DNA from: Stenotrophomonas humi
GTDB lineage: Bacteria > Pseudomonadota > Gammaproteobacteria > Xanthomonadales > Xanthomonadaceae
DNA: 64,000 nucleotides
Assembly (NCBI RefSeq): GCF_001431415.1
Contig: NZ_LDJI01000029.1
Location: 53,199 to 117,198 of the forward strand
Direction: 5' to 3'
The notes beneath the pieces were generated by a model. It was not told where the DNA came from. It did no database searches and worked only from the letters and a program-made list of their open reading frames with translations. Shown here one piece after another: positions 1 to 9,400 of this stretch; position 1 is the stretch's first letter; each line of letters opens with the position of its first letter. A program made the translations under genes and the position numbers.

Positions 1-1140
1 TCCATCCTCGGTTTGATAAGGAATTGGATACGCCGGAACAGCCCCCCCAACGTCAGTCCGGCTACCACCCTTGTTCCAGATGGTGTCAAAGCCCACTCGG
101 AAATTCTTACCCAAACGGCCAAATGCTTCAGATGCGCCCGCCTTGGCCATCTTATTGCGGGTCCGGTGGTACTGGTACCAATTGGCAAAATTCTGCAGCT
201 CTGCAGCCTGTCCTCGCGGCGCCTGAGCATTGCCACTGGCATCTTTGCTGGTACGCGGTGGCGTTTCATCCACCCAGTTGCGCGAAACCGTTGCCGTGTA
301 GCTGATATTGGATATCGAATTACGGCTCCCGTTCAAAACCTGGAAATAGACGGTCGTCAGTGACGTAACGTCCAGGGCCAGACTCTTGGGATTGTCACTG
401 CCGGTGTAGCTATCAAGTTGTCCGGAACTGCAATTGCTGGACGAGTAGACATACAGCCGGGTGTTCTGATTACCCGAAATCCTGAGCACCAAGGCTTCCC
501 AACCAGACACCGGCACGGCAAAGCAATCAGAACGGCCGTTGCCCGCTATGGAAGAAATCCGATCATTAAGTATCTGACTGGATTCAGGCGATTGACGCTG
601 CACCACGCCACCACCAGAGCTCTGCGACGAGGTCGAGCTGGCTATACGATACTTGTCATACCTGCTTGCGACCGTACCCGGATTGGTGATGCCTGGCTTG
701 GGAATATAAAAGTACGACTCTTCGCTGTCTCGCAGATCCAAATTCTGGCTTCCCGTACCGGTAATAGACGAGGAAACCGACTTGAAATTCGCAGCACCCA
801 GGCGATCGTCGAGATTGACGCTCGATGTGCGCCACGAGTGATAATCGCGATCAGGGTTGTAATAAAGCGTGTTGTTCACATAAGCACGATCGCTGACGTT
901 GTCATTCAGCGAATACTTGTCCGAAGGCATATGCACAGCCTGCATCGAACCCGAGTCATCCAGGATCAGCATGATGTTTGGCGGAATGGCATCACCACCT
1001 GTCAGCAGCGGATAGTTCGGAAACGAAGTCGTGTCAGCAGCCTGCGCCGATGCGGCCGCCATCATCGATACCAGCGCGGTACACATGCCGATGCGGATAC
1101 GCTCGGCCAGAGCATGTTTGGAATCAGGATTGGATTTCAT
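1..1140 (-). CDS. pilY1: PilY1-type type IV pilus tip/assembly protein (N-terminal part, cut by window edge)
   Basis: The frame is open from an ATG at 1140 to the window edge, giving 380 codons of the N-terminal region; the C-terminal beta-propeller lies outside. It begins with a signal peptide (about residues 1-34, ending ASAQA). At residues 61-65 it has DDSGS, a MIDAS-like DxSxS motif of a von Willebrand A-type fold, as in PilY1 proteins. PilY1 is a large secreted or outer-surface protein that primes pilus assembly with the minor pilins and acts as adhesin or surface sensor. It is the last visible gene of the fimT-pilV-pilW-pilX-pilY1 operon and starts 11 bp after the pilX stop. The family call rests on the N-terminal motif plus operon position. 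Confidence 0.88.
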   Translation of the reverse strand, partial: MKSNPDSKHALAERIRIGMCTALVSMMAAASAQAADTTSFPNYPLLTGGDAIPPNIMLILDDSGSMQAVHMPSDKYSLNDNVSDRAYVNNTLYYNPDRDYHSWRTSSVNLDDRLGAANFKSVSSSITGTGSQNLDLRDSEESYFYIPKPGITNPGTVASRYDKYRIASSTSSQSSGGGVVQRQSPESSQILNDRISSIAGNGRSDCFAVPVSGWEALVLRISGNQNTRLYVYSSSNCSSGQLDSYTGSDNPKSLALDVTSLTTVYFQVLNGSRNSISNISYTATVSRNWVDETPPRTSKDASGNAQAPRGQAAELQNFANWYQYHRTRNKMAKAGASEAFGRLGKNFRVGFDTIWNKGGSRTDVGGAVPAYPIPYQTEDG

Positions 1141-1151
1141 GGCGTGCCCCG

Positions 1152-1712
1152 TCAGCGGCGATACAGCGATTGGACAATGACCTCCGCGCCCGAAGGCGTG
1201 GCGGCATAGGCGGTGATGCGGTAAACGCTCTGCTCAGCAGTACTGATGCAGGCTTTGGACACGTCGACACAGTCCGAAGCACCACCACCACTGACCGAGG
1301 TACCAAAGTCTTCGATCACGAAGCGCGGCGAGATCGCAACCTCACCGTCATAGCTCTTCACCTGTGCACCCGTCTGATACTGGCTCCCACCATTGGCCCA
1401 GAAATCCTTCGCAGCCCATACAGGCTCGGCGTCGGGTTTCGGCATCGCACAGCGACCGTTGGAACAACCGGAAGAAGGAAAACTGATGGCCGCAGCATCA
1501 CGCACCATGATTTCAGCTTGGCGCAGCCCGGCTTCAGCCACCTGAAACGCCAGACCACGGGAAATCGTATTGGCAGCCATACGCTCCTGCATGATGGCGC
1601 CCCGCATCGAGGCCAGGCCCAGCAGGGTGATGACAACCAGCAACATCAACACCACGATCAGAGCCGCACCGGATTGCTCCTTCCGCATCGAAAAGGAATG
1701 CATCGTTTTCAT
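1152..1712 (-). CDS. pilX: Type IV pilus minor pilin PilX
   Basis: A 186-residue prepilin-like protein. The N-terminus has a basic leader (MRKEQSG) then a long hydrophobic segment (residues about 14-37, AALIVVLMLLVVITLLGLASM). This matches PilX, where the cleavage region is followed by A rather than the usual FTLxE. PilX is a minor pilin that joins PilV, PilW and FimT/FimU in the priming complex at the inner membrane and pilus tip. Its ATG overlaps the pilW TGA by 4 bp (ATGA), indicating translational coupling. The C-terminal half has paired cysteines typical of minor pilins of this family. Confidence 0.9.
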   Translation of the reverse strand: MKTMHSFSMRKEQSGAALIVVLMLLVVITLLGLASMRGAIMQERMAANTISRGLAFQVAEAGLRQAEIMVRDAAAISFPSSGCSNGRCAMPKPDAEPVWAAKDFWANGGSQYQTGAQVKSYDGEVAISPRFVIEDFGTSVSGGGASDCVDVSKACISTAEQSVYRITAYAATPSGAEVIVQSLYRR

Positions 1713-2728
1713 AGGATGTTGTCCTGATGGTTCCGCAGCACGATGACGTCCTGCATTGTTCTTTGCAGCACATTGCCTTCGTCGTCACGCACGTCACTCG
1801 CCGCCATTGCACCGCGTTGCGCCTGGAAAGTCATCGCCAGATGGATCGCCGTCACCAACGTCCAGTTGTTGCCTCCGGCCACGCTTGCAGCATCCACATA
1901 GCCAGAAGCATCACCGACCTTGTAACCCACGGTCATGGCGGTGACGCCCTCGGCAACTTCGCTGCGAACATTCTGCGCAGTGCGATACAACGAAGTTCCA
2001 CCGCGACCGTTATCCTCCACCGTCCATCGTGCTTCGTACGGCGCTACCACGAACGCAGGCGAGCGTCCGATACCGCGCGGACATGCAAGTGAATCAGCTG
2101 CGCTCGGCACACCTTCGATATGGAAGCAATAACCGGGACCAGACACCGTTTCGCTGCACTTCCCGGCTTCAGGCGCTGTCGTGAAACCCGCACCACAGTT
2201 CGCGCCGGCAGCATGCTGCACTGTCGCACCGGAAATACCGGTAACCGAAAATGCAATGGCGTGATCGCTGTTGCAAACCAGCAGCGGCTTGCCTGCTTCA
2301 ATTCCGCTCGCAGAATTCAATGTCAAGGCGTTATCCGGCCGGGAATGCTGCGTAACCCGGTACTGCGGGCCATTGGCCAGGTATAGGGAAACGAAATCAC
2401 GCCCGCCGTTCGTACCACCAAACACGCCGTTGGCAAATCGATCCCAGAATTGCGCATCCGGCGCCGTGATCTGCACCGTGATCGGATTGGCGGCATTGAA
2501 GCGCGAACATGGATTCATACCCGCCTCGCGGATGTCCCGTGCAATAAGTTCAAAGGCGGCGCGCTGGTTTTCCTGGATGCGATTCACCATCTCACTGGCG
2601 CCATAAACGCGTCGGTTCGACATGAAAATACTACCCGCAGCAGCCACCACAAGCAGGCCCAGTAACAGCGCAACCATCAATTCGATCAGCGTAAAGCCCC
2701 GCTGACGGGCGCCCATATTGGTATTCAT
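1709..2728 (-). CDS. pilW: Type IV pilus minor pilin PilW
   Basis: A 339-residue minor pilin with a canonical type IV prepilin signal: a short basic leader ending RQRG, then FTLIELMVALLLGLLVV. PilD peptidase would cleave after the glycine (residue 11) and N-methylate the phenylalanine. The glutamate at mature position 5 is present. PilW is the longest minor pilin of the set and helps nucleate pilus assembly. The gene overlaps pilV and pilX by 4 bp on either side, so it sits in the middle of a tightly coupled operon. Confidence 0.92.
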   Translation of the reverse strand: MNTNMGARQRGFTLIELMVALLLGLLVVAAAGSIFMSNRRVYGASEMVNRIQENQRAAFELIARDIREAGMNPCSRFNAANPITVQITAPDAQFWDRFANGVFGGTNGGRDFVSLYLANGPQYRVTQHSRPDNALTLNSASGIEAGKPLLVCNSDHAIAFSVTGISGATVQHAAGANCGAGFTTAPEAGKCSETVSGPGYCFHIEGVPSAADSLACPRGIGRSPAFVVAPYEARWTVEDNGRGGTSLYRTAQNVRSEVAEGVTAMTVGYKVGDASGYVDAASVAGGNNWTLVTAIHLAMTFQAQRGAMAASDVRDDEGNVLQRTMQDVIVLRNHQDNIL

Positions 2729-3177
2729 AGCTGGCTGGTTACCTCGACTTGTTCCTGCGAGTCGCCACCCGTACCGCGCTCGTCATTCCACTGCACGCCC
2801 ACCGAGCAGGTCATGGTGTTCTGCACGCAGACCACCCTGCCTTTGGCGTCAGGTGCCACGGTCTGCTTCAACCCAGTCAGCCAAGCATCCATGCTGCCTG
2901 GGTCTCCCGAGCCTTGACCATCGACATAGATATTCGTGTTGTAGGCAGATACGTTCTCGCGATCGGCACGGATGATGTCCATCATCGAATACACCTGCAC
3001 TGCCGCTTGGGTACGGCTTGCGGAGCTACCGGTGTTCTTCAGGGTAATTGCCTGCAACGCGGCGATACCCAGCACTCCGATTGCCAGGATCAGCACCGCG
3101 ACCATCACTTCGATCATGCCGATGCCGCGTTGCCGGGCTGGCATCGAGCTCATGCACGCTGCGTTCTTCATATTCAT
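2725..3177 (-). CDS. pilV: Type IV pilus minor pilin PilV
   Basis: A 150-residue prepilin-type protein. The leader ends ARQRG and is followed by IGMIEVMVAVLILAIGVLGIAALQ, a PilV-type N-methylation domain with Glu at mature position 5. The leader is long if the first ATG is used; the ATG nine codons downstream, encoding MSSMPARQRG, is an alternative start. PilV acts in the minor pilin tip complex. Start and stop overlap the neighbouring genes by 4 bp each, consistent with one transcript from fimT through pilY1. Confidence 0.9.
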   Translation of the reverse strand: MNMKNAACMSSMPARQRGIGMIEVMVAVLILAIGVLGIAALQAITLKNTGSSASRTQAAVQVYSMMDIIRADRENVSAYNTNIYVDGQGSGDPGSMDAWLTGLKQTVAPDAKGRVVCVQNTMTCSVGVQWNDERGTGGDSQEQVEVTSQL

Positions 3178-3749
3178 ATGTCTCCCGGAGCGGAGCAGTT
3201 CGCCCCAGCTTCACGACGGGCGCTGGTGATGCGCACCACCGCAGCAGAAATGTCCACCGCGTTCTGCCCGGTCAGGTCCGCAGCACACATCGAGATGGTG
3301 CCACTACTTTTTGCACCTACCTGGACAAAGCCCGAGGGCGTAAAGGTAATGCGCGTGTTGCCTCCGGTAACGTTGGCGCTCGTTTTCACAGAAACCTTCG
3401 GATTTGCCGCAACCGAGCGCAGTACTGTGGGAGCGCCGTTCACGGTCGAGAGAACTATCCACTGACTACCTACCGTGTTCGAGCAGCTCGCGCCATCGCT
3501 ACTGGGACAGAAGGTCGTCGCCTGCCGCCGCGAAATTGCCTCGGTACGGGCGATCTGCAGGCCCGCGATCATTTCGTTACCGCTGGATACCAGACGGTTG
3601 TGACTGATCATTTTGCTGAAACTGGGAGCAGCAATGGCCGCGATGATCCCCGCCACCGCCACCGTGACCATCAGCTCGACGAGCGTAAAGCCCTTATCGT
3701 AGCGTTTCCCAAACACTCTTACGCTCCCCGCCGGAATGTTCCCGACCAT
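3174..3749 (-). CDS. fimT: GspH/FimT family minor pseudopilin, first gene of minor pilin operon
   Basis: A 191-residue protein with a prepilin leader ending YDKG and the mature start FTLVELMVTVAVAGIIAAIAAPS. The C-terminal region fits the GspH domain of FimT/FimU, including Cys pairs and a beta-rich core. I chose the ATG at 3749 because it follows a strong Shine-Dalgarno (GGGGAG, 7-nt spacer); an in-frame TTG two codons upstream lacks that placement. FimT-type pilins are minor pilins, and some homologues bind DNA during natural transformation. It opens the operon and is divergent from a sensor kinase gene, with about 94 bp between the start codons. Confidence 0.88.
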   Translation of the reverse strand: MVGNIPAGSVRVFGKRYDKGFTLVELMVTVAVAGIIAAIAAPSFSKMISHNRLVSSGNEMIAGLQIARTEAISRRQATTFCPSSDGASCSNTVGSQWIVLSTVNGAPTVLRSVAANPKVSVKTSANVTGGNTRITFTPSGFVQVGAKSSGTISMCAADLTGQNAVDISAAVVRITSARREAGANCSAPGDI

Positions 3750-3843
3750 GCGCAAGCTCCCCAGATTGACTAAGCTGACACGCTAAGCCAGCCCCGTCCT
3801 CCCGTCACGTCCAGACCGATGGGCGGCACTTCGCTCATGACCA

Positions 3844-4884
3844 ATGGCAGCATCCATTCCGCCCATGCCAGAAAAGCCCACCCTCACGCCGCTGGACACC
3901 CTCTGGAAAGCACCGGCGATCATCTGGACGATCCTGGCCGGCGAAGGACTCGCGATCATCCTTGCCCTGGCGCCGGAGCATATCGGCAACCGCTGGGTGC
4001 TGTTCGGCGCACTCTCCCTGATGGTGCAGTGGATCTCGCTGTCGGCACTGGGAGCGCTGTACCTGCTACGCAATCCGTTGTCCCGCCTTCCTCCCACCTG
4101 GATCGCCAACATCACCTTGCTCGTCCTGGTGGCCTGCAATCTGCTGGTCTGCATCGCCAGCTGGTGGGTACTCAGGAGCCTGCTGCTCATTTCGTCGGAG
4201 AACTGGCTCCCCACGCTGCTGCGCTTTACCGGCATCGTCATCACCTTCGGCCTCCTAGGCCTGGCCGCCTTCCAGAACCACTGGCGTGCCCGCCAGCTTG
4301 CCGTGCGCGCCAAGCAGGCTGAGCTGGAAGCGCTTCAGGCCCGCATCCGCCCCCACTTCCTGTTCAATACGCTCAACACCGGTGCGGCGCTGGTACACCA
4401 GCGGCCGGAGGATGCCGAGCGCCTGCTGCTGGACCTGGCCGACCTGTTCCGCGCTGCGCTTGCCGGACCTCAGGAAATCCCGCTGGCCGAGGAAATCGCG
4501 CTCTCCCGTCGATATGTGGAGATCGAGGCACTGCGTTTCGGCGAGCGCATGCGCGTCCACTGGGAGCTGCCCTCGCCACTCCCGCAACTGCAGGTACCCA
4601 CGCTTTCCATCCAGCCGCTGGTCGAGAACGCCATCCATCACGGCATCGAGCCATCGCCCGAAGGCGGTGAAATCCGCATCTCCGTCGCACAGGGCAAACA
4701 GCAGATCATCGTCACGATCGAGAACGACCTGCCTGCAGCAGGTACGCGGCCGCTGCGCAACGGTCACAAGGTTGGGCTGAAATCCACCAGGGCCCGCATC
4801 CAGGCCATGACCAACGGCGAGGGCGACGTCGTCACTCGCATTGAGAACGGACGGCATATCACCACCGTCACCCTGCCAACCTGA
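3844..4884 (+). CDS. LytS/AlgZ(FimS)-type membrane sensor histidine kinase
   Basis: 346 residues. Four hydrophobic segments lie within residues about 22-145, then a cytoplasmic His_kinase (LytS-type) domain. The phospho-acceptor motif RPHFLFNTLN puts His at 171, and the N-box LVENAIHHG is near residue 262. This lacks the classical HisKA dimerisation motif and matches the AlgZ/FimS/YehU class, whose partners are LytTR regulators. In Pseudomonas, FimS-AlgR activates the minor pilin operon; that is established for Pseudomonas and only inferred here from the divergent position. No LytTR response regulator gene lies within the window. No convincing Shine-Dalgarno precedes the start chosen. Confidence 0.85.
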   Translation: MAASIPPMPEKPTLTPLDTLWKAPAIIWTILAGEGLAIILALAPEHIGNRWVLFGALSLMVQWISLSALGALYLLRNPLSRLPPTWIANITLLVLVACNLLVCIASWWVLRSLLLISSENWLPTLLRFTGIVITFGLLGLAAFQNHWRARQLAVRAKQAELEALQARIRPHFLFNTLNTGAALVHQRPEDAERLLLDLADLFRAALAGPQEIPLAEEIALSRRYVEIEALRFGERMRVHWELPSPLPQLQVPTLSIQPLVENAIHHGIEPSPEGGEIRISVAQGKQQIIVTIENDLPAAGTRPLRNGHKVGLKSTRARIQAMTNGEGDVVTRIENGRHITTVTLPT

Positions 4885-4892
4885 GTAGCGCA

Positions 4893-4919
4893 GCCCCCTT
4901 CGCATTGCACGAAGGGGGC
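4893..4919. terminator. Hairpin between convergent kinase and ppnN genes
   Basis: A perfect 10-bp stem (GCCCCCTTCG / CGAAGGGGGC) with a 7-nt loop starts 8 nt after the kinase stop codon. There is no T-run, so this is a strong hairpin, possibly bidirectional, rather than a textbook intrinsic terminator. It lies between genes that converge. Confidence 0.6.
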
Positions 4920-4945
4920 ATCCAGGCGCGATCAGGCGCCGACGA

Positions 4946-6340
4946 TCAAGCCACCACCTGGTAGCAGGGGTGGTACTCACCGGAAATCTTCATGCGGCGC
5001 TGTTCGACGAATGCACGCAGCAGCTCATCCAGGGCCTGCATCATCTCGGTGTCGCCGTGGATCTTGAACGGCCCAAACTCCTCGATGCGACGCATGCTTT
5101 CTTCCTTGACGTTGCCGGCAACGATGCCGGAGAACGCACGTCGCAGGTCGGCCGCCAGATCCGGCGCCGGGCGTCCCTTGTGCAGGTTCAAGCCAGCCAT
5201 GGCTTCATGGGTCGGCACGAACGGCTGCTGGTACTCCAGCGGAATCTCCACCTGCCAGTTGTAGAAGAACGAATCGCGTTGAGCCAAGCGGAACTCGCGC
5301 ACGCGCTTGATGCCCTGCGCCATCCTGCGGGCAACGCCAACCGGATCGCCGACGACGATCTCGTACCGCTCAGCGGCCTTGTCACCCAACGTCAGGCGGA
5401 TGAAACGATCAATCTGCTCGAAGTAAGGCGCCGCGATGGCCGGGCCACTGAGGATCAACGGGAACGGCAGTTCCTTGTTCTCCTCGCGCAGCAGAATGCC
5501 GAGCAGATACAGGATTTCCTCGGCGGTACCCACGCCACCCGGGAACACGATGATGCCGTGACCCAGACGGACAAACGCCTCCAGCCGCTTCTCGATGTCC
5601 GGCATGATCACCAGGTGATTCACGATCGGATTCGGCGATTCGGCGGCGATGATGCCCGGCTCGGTGATGCCGATATAACGCGTATTGGTCTTGCGCTGCT
5701 TTGCATGGGCAATGGTGGCGCCCTTCATCGGCCCCTTCATCGCCCCCGGCCCACAACCAGTGCAGATATCCAGTCCGCGCAAGCCGAGCTCGTAACCCAC
5801 CTGCTTGGTGTACAGATACTCGTCACGCGAAATCGAGTGACCACCCCAGCACACCACCAGGTTCGGATCGCTCGGCTGCAGGATGCGCGCATTGCGCAGT
5901 ACGCCGAACACCGCGTTGGTGATGCCGTCGGAGGTTTCCAGGTCCGACGCATATTCCGGGCCCAGCTCGATGGCCATGTAGGCCAGGTCGCGCACCACCG
6001 AGAACAGCAGCTCGGCGATACCGCGGATGATCTCACCGTCGACGAAGGCCGCCGCCGGTGCATTGCTCAGGTCGATGCGGACACCGCGGTCCTGCTGCGT
6101 TACTTGCACATCGAAATCCGGATAAAGATCGCGCGCAGCACGCGGGTCATCCGACGCGCTGCCACTGGTCAGCACGGCCAGCGCACAACGGCGCAGCAAC
6201 TCATGCATGCCGCCACCGGAGGCGTCGCGCAGCCGCGCCACTTCCGTACGCGAAAGCACATCCAGCCCACCACGCGGGTAGATGCGCGCATCCTGCACCG
6301 GCAGCGCCCTCGCTGCCCCTTCACTCTTGGTCATTTCCAC
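4946..6340 (-). CDS. ppnN: Pyrimidine/purine nucleotide 5'-monophosphate nucleosidase (PpnN/YgdH, LOG family)
   Basis: 464 residues, the usual length of PpnN. The central Rossmann-like LOG domain carries the family signature PGGVGTAEE at about residues 267-275 and GCGPGAMKGPMKG at about 195-207. Flanking N- and C-terminal regions match the extensions that distinguish PpnN from short LOG proteins. PpnN cleaves nucleoside monophosphates (GMP, AMP, pyrimidine NMPs) into free base and ribose 5-phosphate and is a (p)ppGpp-responsive enzyme in E. coli. Older annotations call such proteins lysine decarboxylases, which is wrong for this family. The gene is monocistronic, separated from oar by a strong terminator. 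Confidence 0.93.
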   Translation of the reverse strand: MEMTKSEGAARALPVQDARIYPRGGLDVLSRTEVARLRDASGGGMHELLRRCALAVLTSGSASDDPRAARDLYPDFDVQVTQQDRGVRIDLSNAPAAAFVDGEIIRGIAELLFSVVRDLAYMAIELGPEYASDLETSDGITNAVFGVLRNARILQPSDPNLVVCWGGHSISRDEYLYTKQVGYELGLRGLDICTGCGPGAMKGPMKGATIAHAKQRKTNTRYIGITEPGIIAAESPNPIVNHLVIMPDIEKRLEAFVRLGHGIIVFPGGVGTAEEILYLLGILLREENKELPFPLILSGPAIAAPYFEQIDRFIRLTLGDKAAERYEIVVGDPVGVARRMAQGIKRVREFRLAQRDSFFYNWQVEIPLEYQQPFVPTHEAMAGLNLHKGRPAPDLAADLRRAFSGIVAGNVKEESMRRIEEFGPFKIHGDTEMMQALDELLRAFVEQRRMKISGEYHPCYQVVA

Positions 6341-6390
6341 TTCAACTCCTTCTCATTGGCGATCGACTTTAGCGCTGCCCCCATGAAAAG

Positions 6391-6420
6391 GAAAACGGCC
6401 GGGTTGCCCCGGCCGTTTTC
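6391..6420 (-). terminator. Intrinsic terminator of the Oar-like receptor gene
   Basis: A perfect 13-bp stem (GAAAACGGCCGGG / CCCGGCCGTTTTC) with a 4-nt loop. On the minus strand it is followed by a T-rich tract (TTTTCCTTTTC). It lies 26 bp after the receptor stop codon and before ppnN, so it ends the receptor transcript. Confidence 0.85.
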
Positions 6421-6445
6421 GGTTTACATCCGATCAATCAAGCGA

Positions 6446-9400
6446 TCAGAACTTGTAGCGGAAGCCCACCTGCATCGACCAACGCGATTCCCAATCGGTC
6501 AGGTTGACCTTGGTGACCTTGTTCGCGTCGAAGTTGTAGATGTACTTGCCAGTGGCCTGATCGATACCTGCGAAGGTCGCAGCGCCGCGATCGCTGAACG
6601 GCGAGGCATAGCTGACCTGCCCCCAATCCTTATTCAGCAGGTTGCCGACGTTCATGATGTCCAGCCAGATCTCAGCCTTGTGACCCTTGAAGAAGGTCGG
6701 CAGTTCCTGGCTGATGCGCACGTCGAAGGTGTTGACCCAGGCATTGCGCTGGCTGTTGCGCGGAGCAACGCCACCACGGTATGCCGCCAGACCTTCCTGA
6801 CCATCCAGCCATGCGAAGAAGGCGTCTTCCATCGCCGCACCGCCGGTGAACTTCACGTCACCACGGCCACCCGGCACATAGAACAGGTCGTTGCTGTAAC
6901 CATCACCGTTGGCATCGTTCAGGAAGCGCCAGCTGTACGGCAGACCCGAACGGCCTTCGTAGAACATCGAGAAGGTGGTGTAGTTGTCACCGAAGAACGC
7001 CTTGCGGAACTGCAGGCTGCCGGTGAAACGGTTCTTGATCTCGTAGTTGGACGTACCGGCAACCACGTCATTCGGGTTGAGACCGGCGACGTTGTTCCAG
7101 TTGGAGATGGCACGCGAGGAGGTCAGCGGGCTGACTTCGGTGGCGTCGGTGTAGGTGTAACCCAGCGACCAGCCCCACACATCGGTCAGCGGCTTGCTCA
7201 GGCTGGCGGTGAACTGGGTGCTGCGACCCTTGTCGGTGTTCTTCAACAGAATCACACCGTCGTTGTGCCAGCCGGTCACGTTCTCGTAGCCCGGGATCGT
7301 GTCAGCGATGGCGCCCACGTTGGTGTTGCTGCCTGCACGAACACCGGTGCCGGCGTACGCGTTGGACCAGTACATCTCACGACCGTCCTGACCGCGCACG
7401 GCATTGACGTTGCCCAGATCCAGGCGCTGGAACGCGATGGCGTCCTTGACCTTGGTATGCAGCAACTCGACCGAGCCCACGATGCCGTACCACGGCAGCT
7501 CGTGATCGAACGCCAGGTTGGCCTTCCACACGGACGGCTGACGGATGCCCTTCTCCATCAGGTTGACCATCATGCTGTAGCCCGAAGCCGGCGACGGTAC
7601 GGTCGGGTTGTTCGGATCCAGCGAGACCGGCAGGCTCGCCCAGATCGCCTCGCGCTGCGCCTGCGTCATGCCGGCGGTGATGCGCTGGTTGTAACCGATC
7701 AGGCCGAAACCGCTGTTCTGGTAGGAGTTACCCACCCACACGTTGGCTGCAGCACCCTGGAACAGGCCCAGGCCGCCACGCAGCTGCGTCGGACGCTCGC
7801 TGTCGAAGGTGTAGTTGAAGCCGAAGCGCGGCTGCACCAGTGCCTTGTCCAGGGTCTGACGGTTGTCATAACCGTAGATCTTCTGCACCAGCTCGTTGTG
7901 CACCGGAACGTCGTCCAGGTCCGGAATATCGACGCGCAGGCCGAACATCAGGTTCAAGTTGTAGTTCACCGCCCAGGTGTCCTGCACGAACAGGCCGGTG
8001 TTGCGGTGCTTGTACTGCATCGCGACCGAATCCATGCCCTTGCCCGGGACCGGTGCATTCAGGTCATACACCCAGTAGTGACCGTTACGGAAATCATCCA
8101 GGTTGGCAAAGCCGTAGGTGCCCCAGATGTTCTGCGCGTACAGGTTGTAGATTTCGTTCGATTCCCAATCAAAACCGAACTTCAGGGTGTGATCACCGAT
8201 GTACCAGTTGGCAGCGCCGTAGGCGTTGGTGGTCTTGGTGCTGATGTCATTGCCGTGACGGAATTCGTCGGCACCGGCATTGAGGTACGGCGGAGCGACT
8301 GCCGAGTTGCCCGGGCCACCGCCGATGATGATCTGCGGCAGCTTCGAGTAAACGTTGCTCAGCGAATCATAGGTGCGACGGCCGACCTTGAACTCGGTGG
8401 AGAAGTTTTCGTTCCAGTCACTGAACAGCTGGATGACGCTGGTCTTCACTTCCTTGTTGATGTCGTACCAACGGCTGCTCAGACCCAGCGCCGGACCGGC
8501 GGTGGAGATGCCGTGGCCACCGTAGGAGGTGGAGCGGCTGCTGCCCACCAGGTTCGGATCAACCTGCTCCAGCTTGGAGAAACGGGCCGAGACGCGGTGG
8601 TCTTCGTTGATGTTCCAGTCCAGCTTGACGGCGTACTCTTCGACTTCCTGCTTGGTTTCAGCAGGTGCGTCCAGCGTGCCGATGTCAACGCCGTAGACGT
8701 CCTTTGCGATCTTCTGGGCTTCAGCGATGAAGCTCGGATCGATATCGACCACGTTGGTCGCATTGGAGCCACGCGGACCGTAGGACTGTGCAGCGCGGCT
8801 GCGCTCGTACTTCTCGTAGTTGGCGAAGAAGAACAGCTTGTCCTTGATGATCGGGCCGCCGAAGGTCGCGCCCCAGGTCTTCTCATCTTCGAAGCCGTTG
8901 AACTTGGCGTCGGTGACCGGGTGATCACCCACCATGTCCTTGTCACGGTAGGTGCCGTAGACCGAACCGTGGAATTCATTGGTACCCGACTTGGTCACGG
9001 CATCGACCACAGCGCCGGTAGCGCCGGTGATGGTGGTGTCGTAGTTGGAGACGTCAATGTTGATCGCTTCGATGGCATCCATCGACACCGGCTGACGCAT
9101 GGTCGGGAAGCCGTTGGATTCCAGGCCGAAGGTGTCGCTGGTGTTGATGCCGTCGATGCGGATCGCGTTGAAACGCGGGTTCTGACCACCCACGGTCAGT
9201 TCGCCACGCGACTTGTCGCTCTGGCTGATGCGCGGATCCAGACGCACGTAGTCCTGGATGTTGCGGTTGATCGACGGCAGCGCTTCGATCTGCTGCTGCG
9301 ACACCGAGGTACCGGCACCCATCTTGTTGGCGCTGAACACGTCCGAACCGCCGCCCACAGCCATGACCTGCACGGCTTCCAGCGTGGTCGCGGCAAGATC

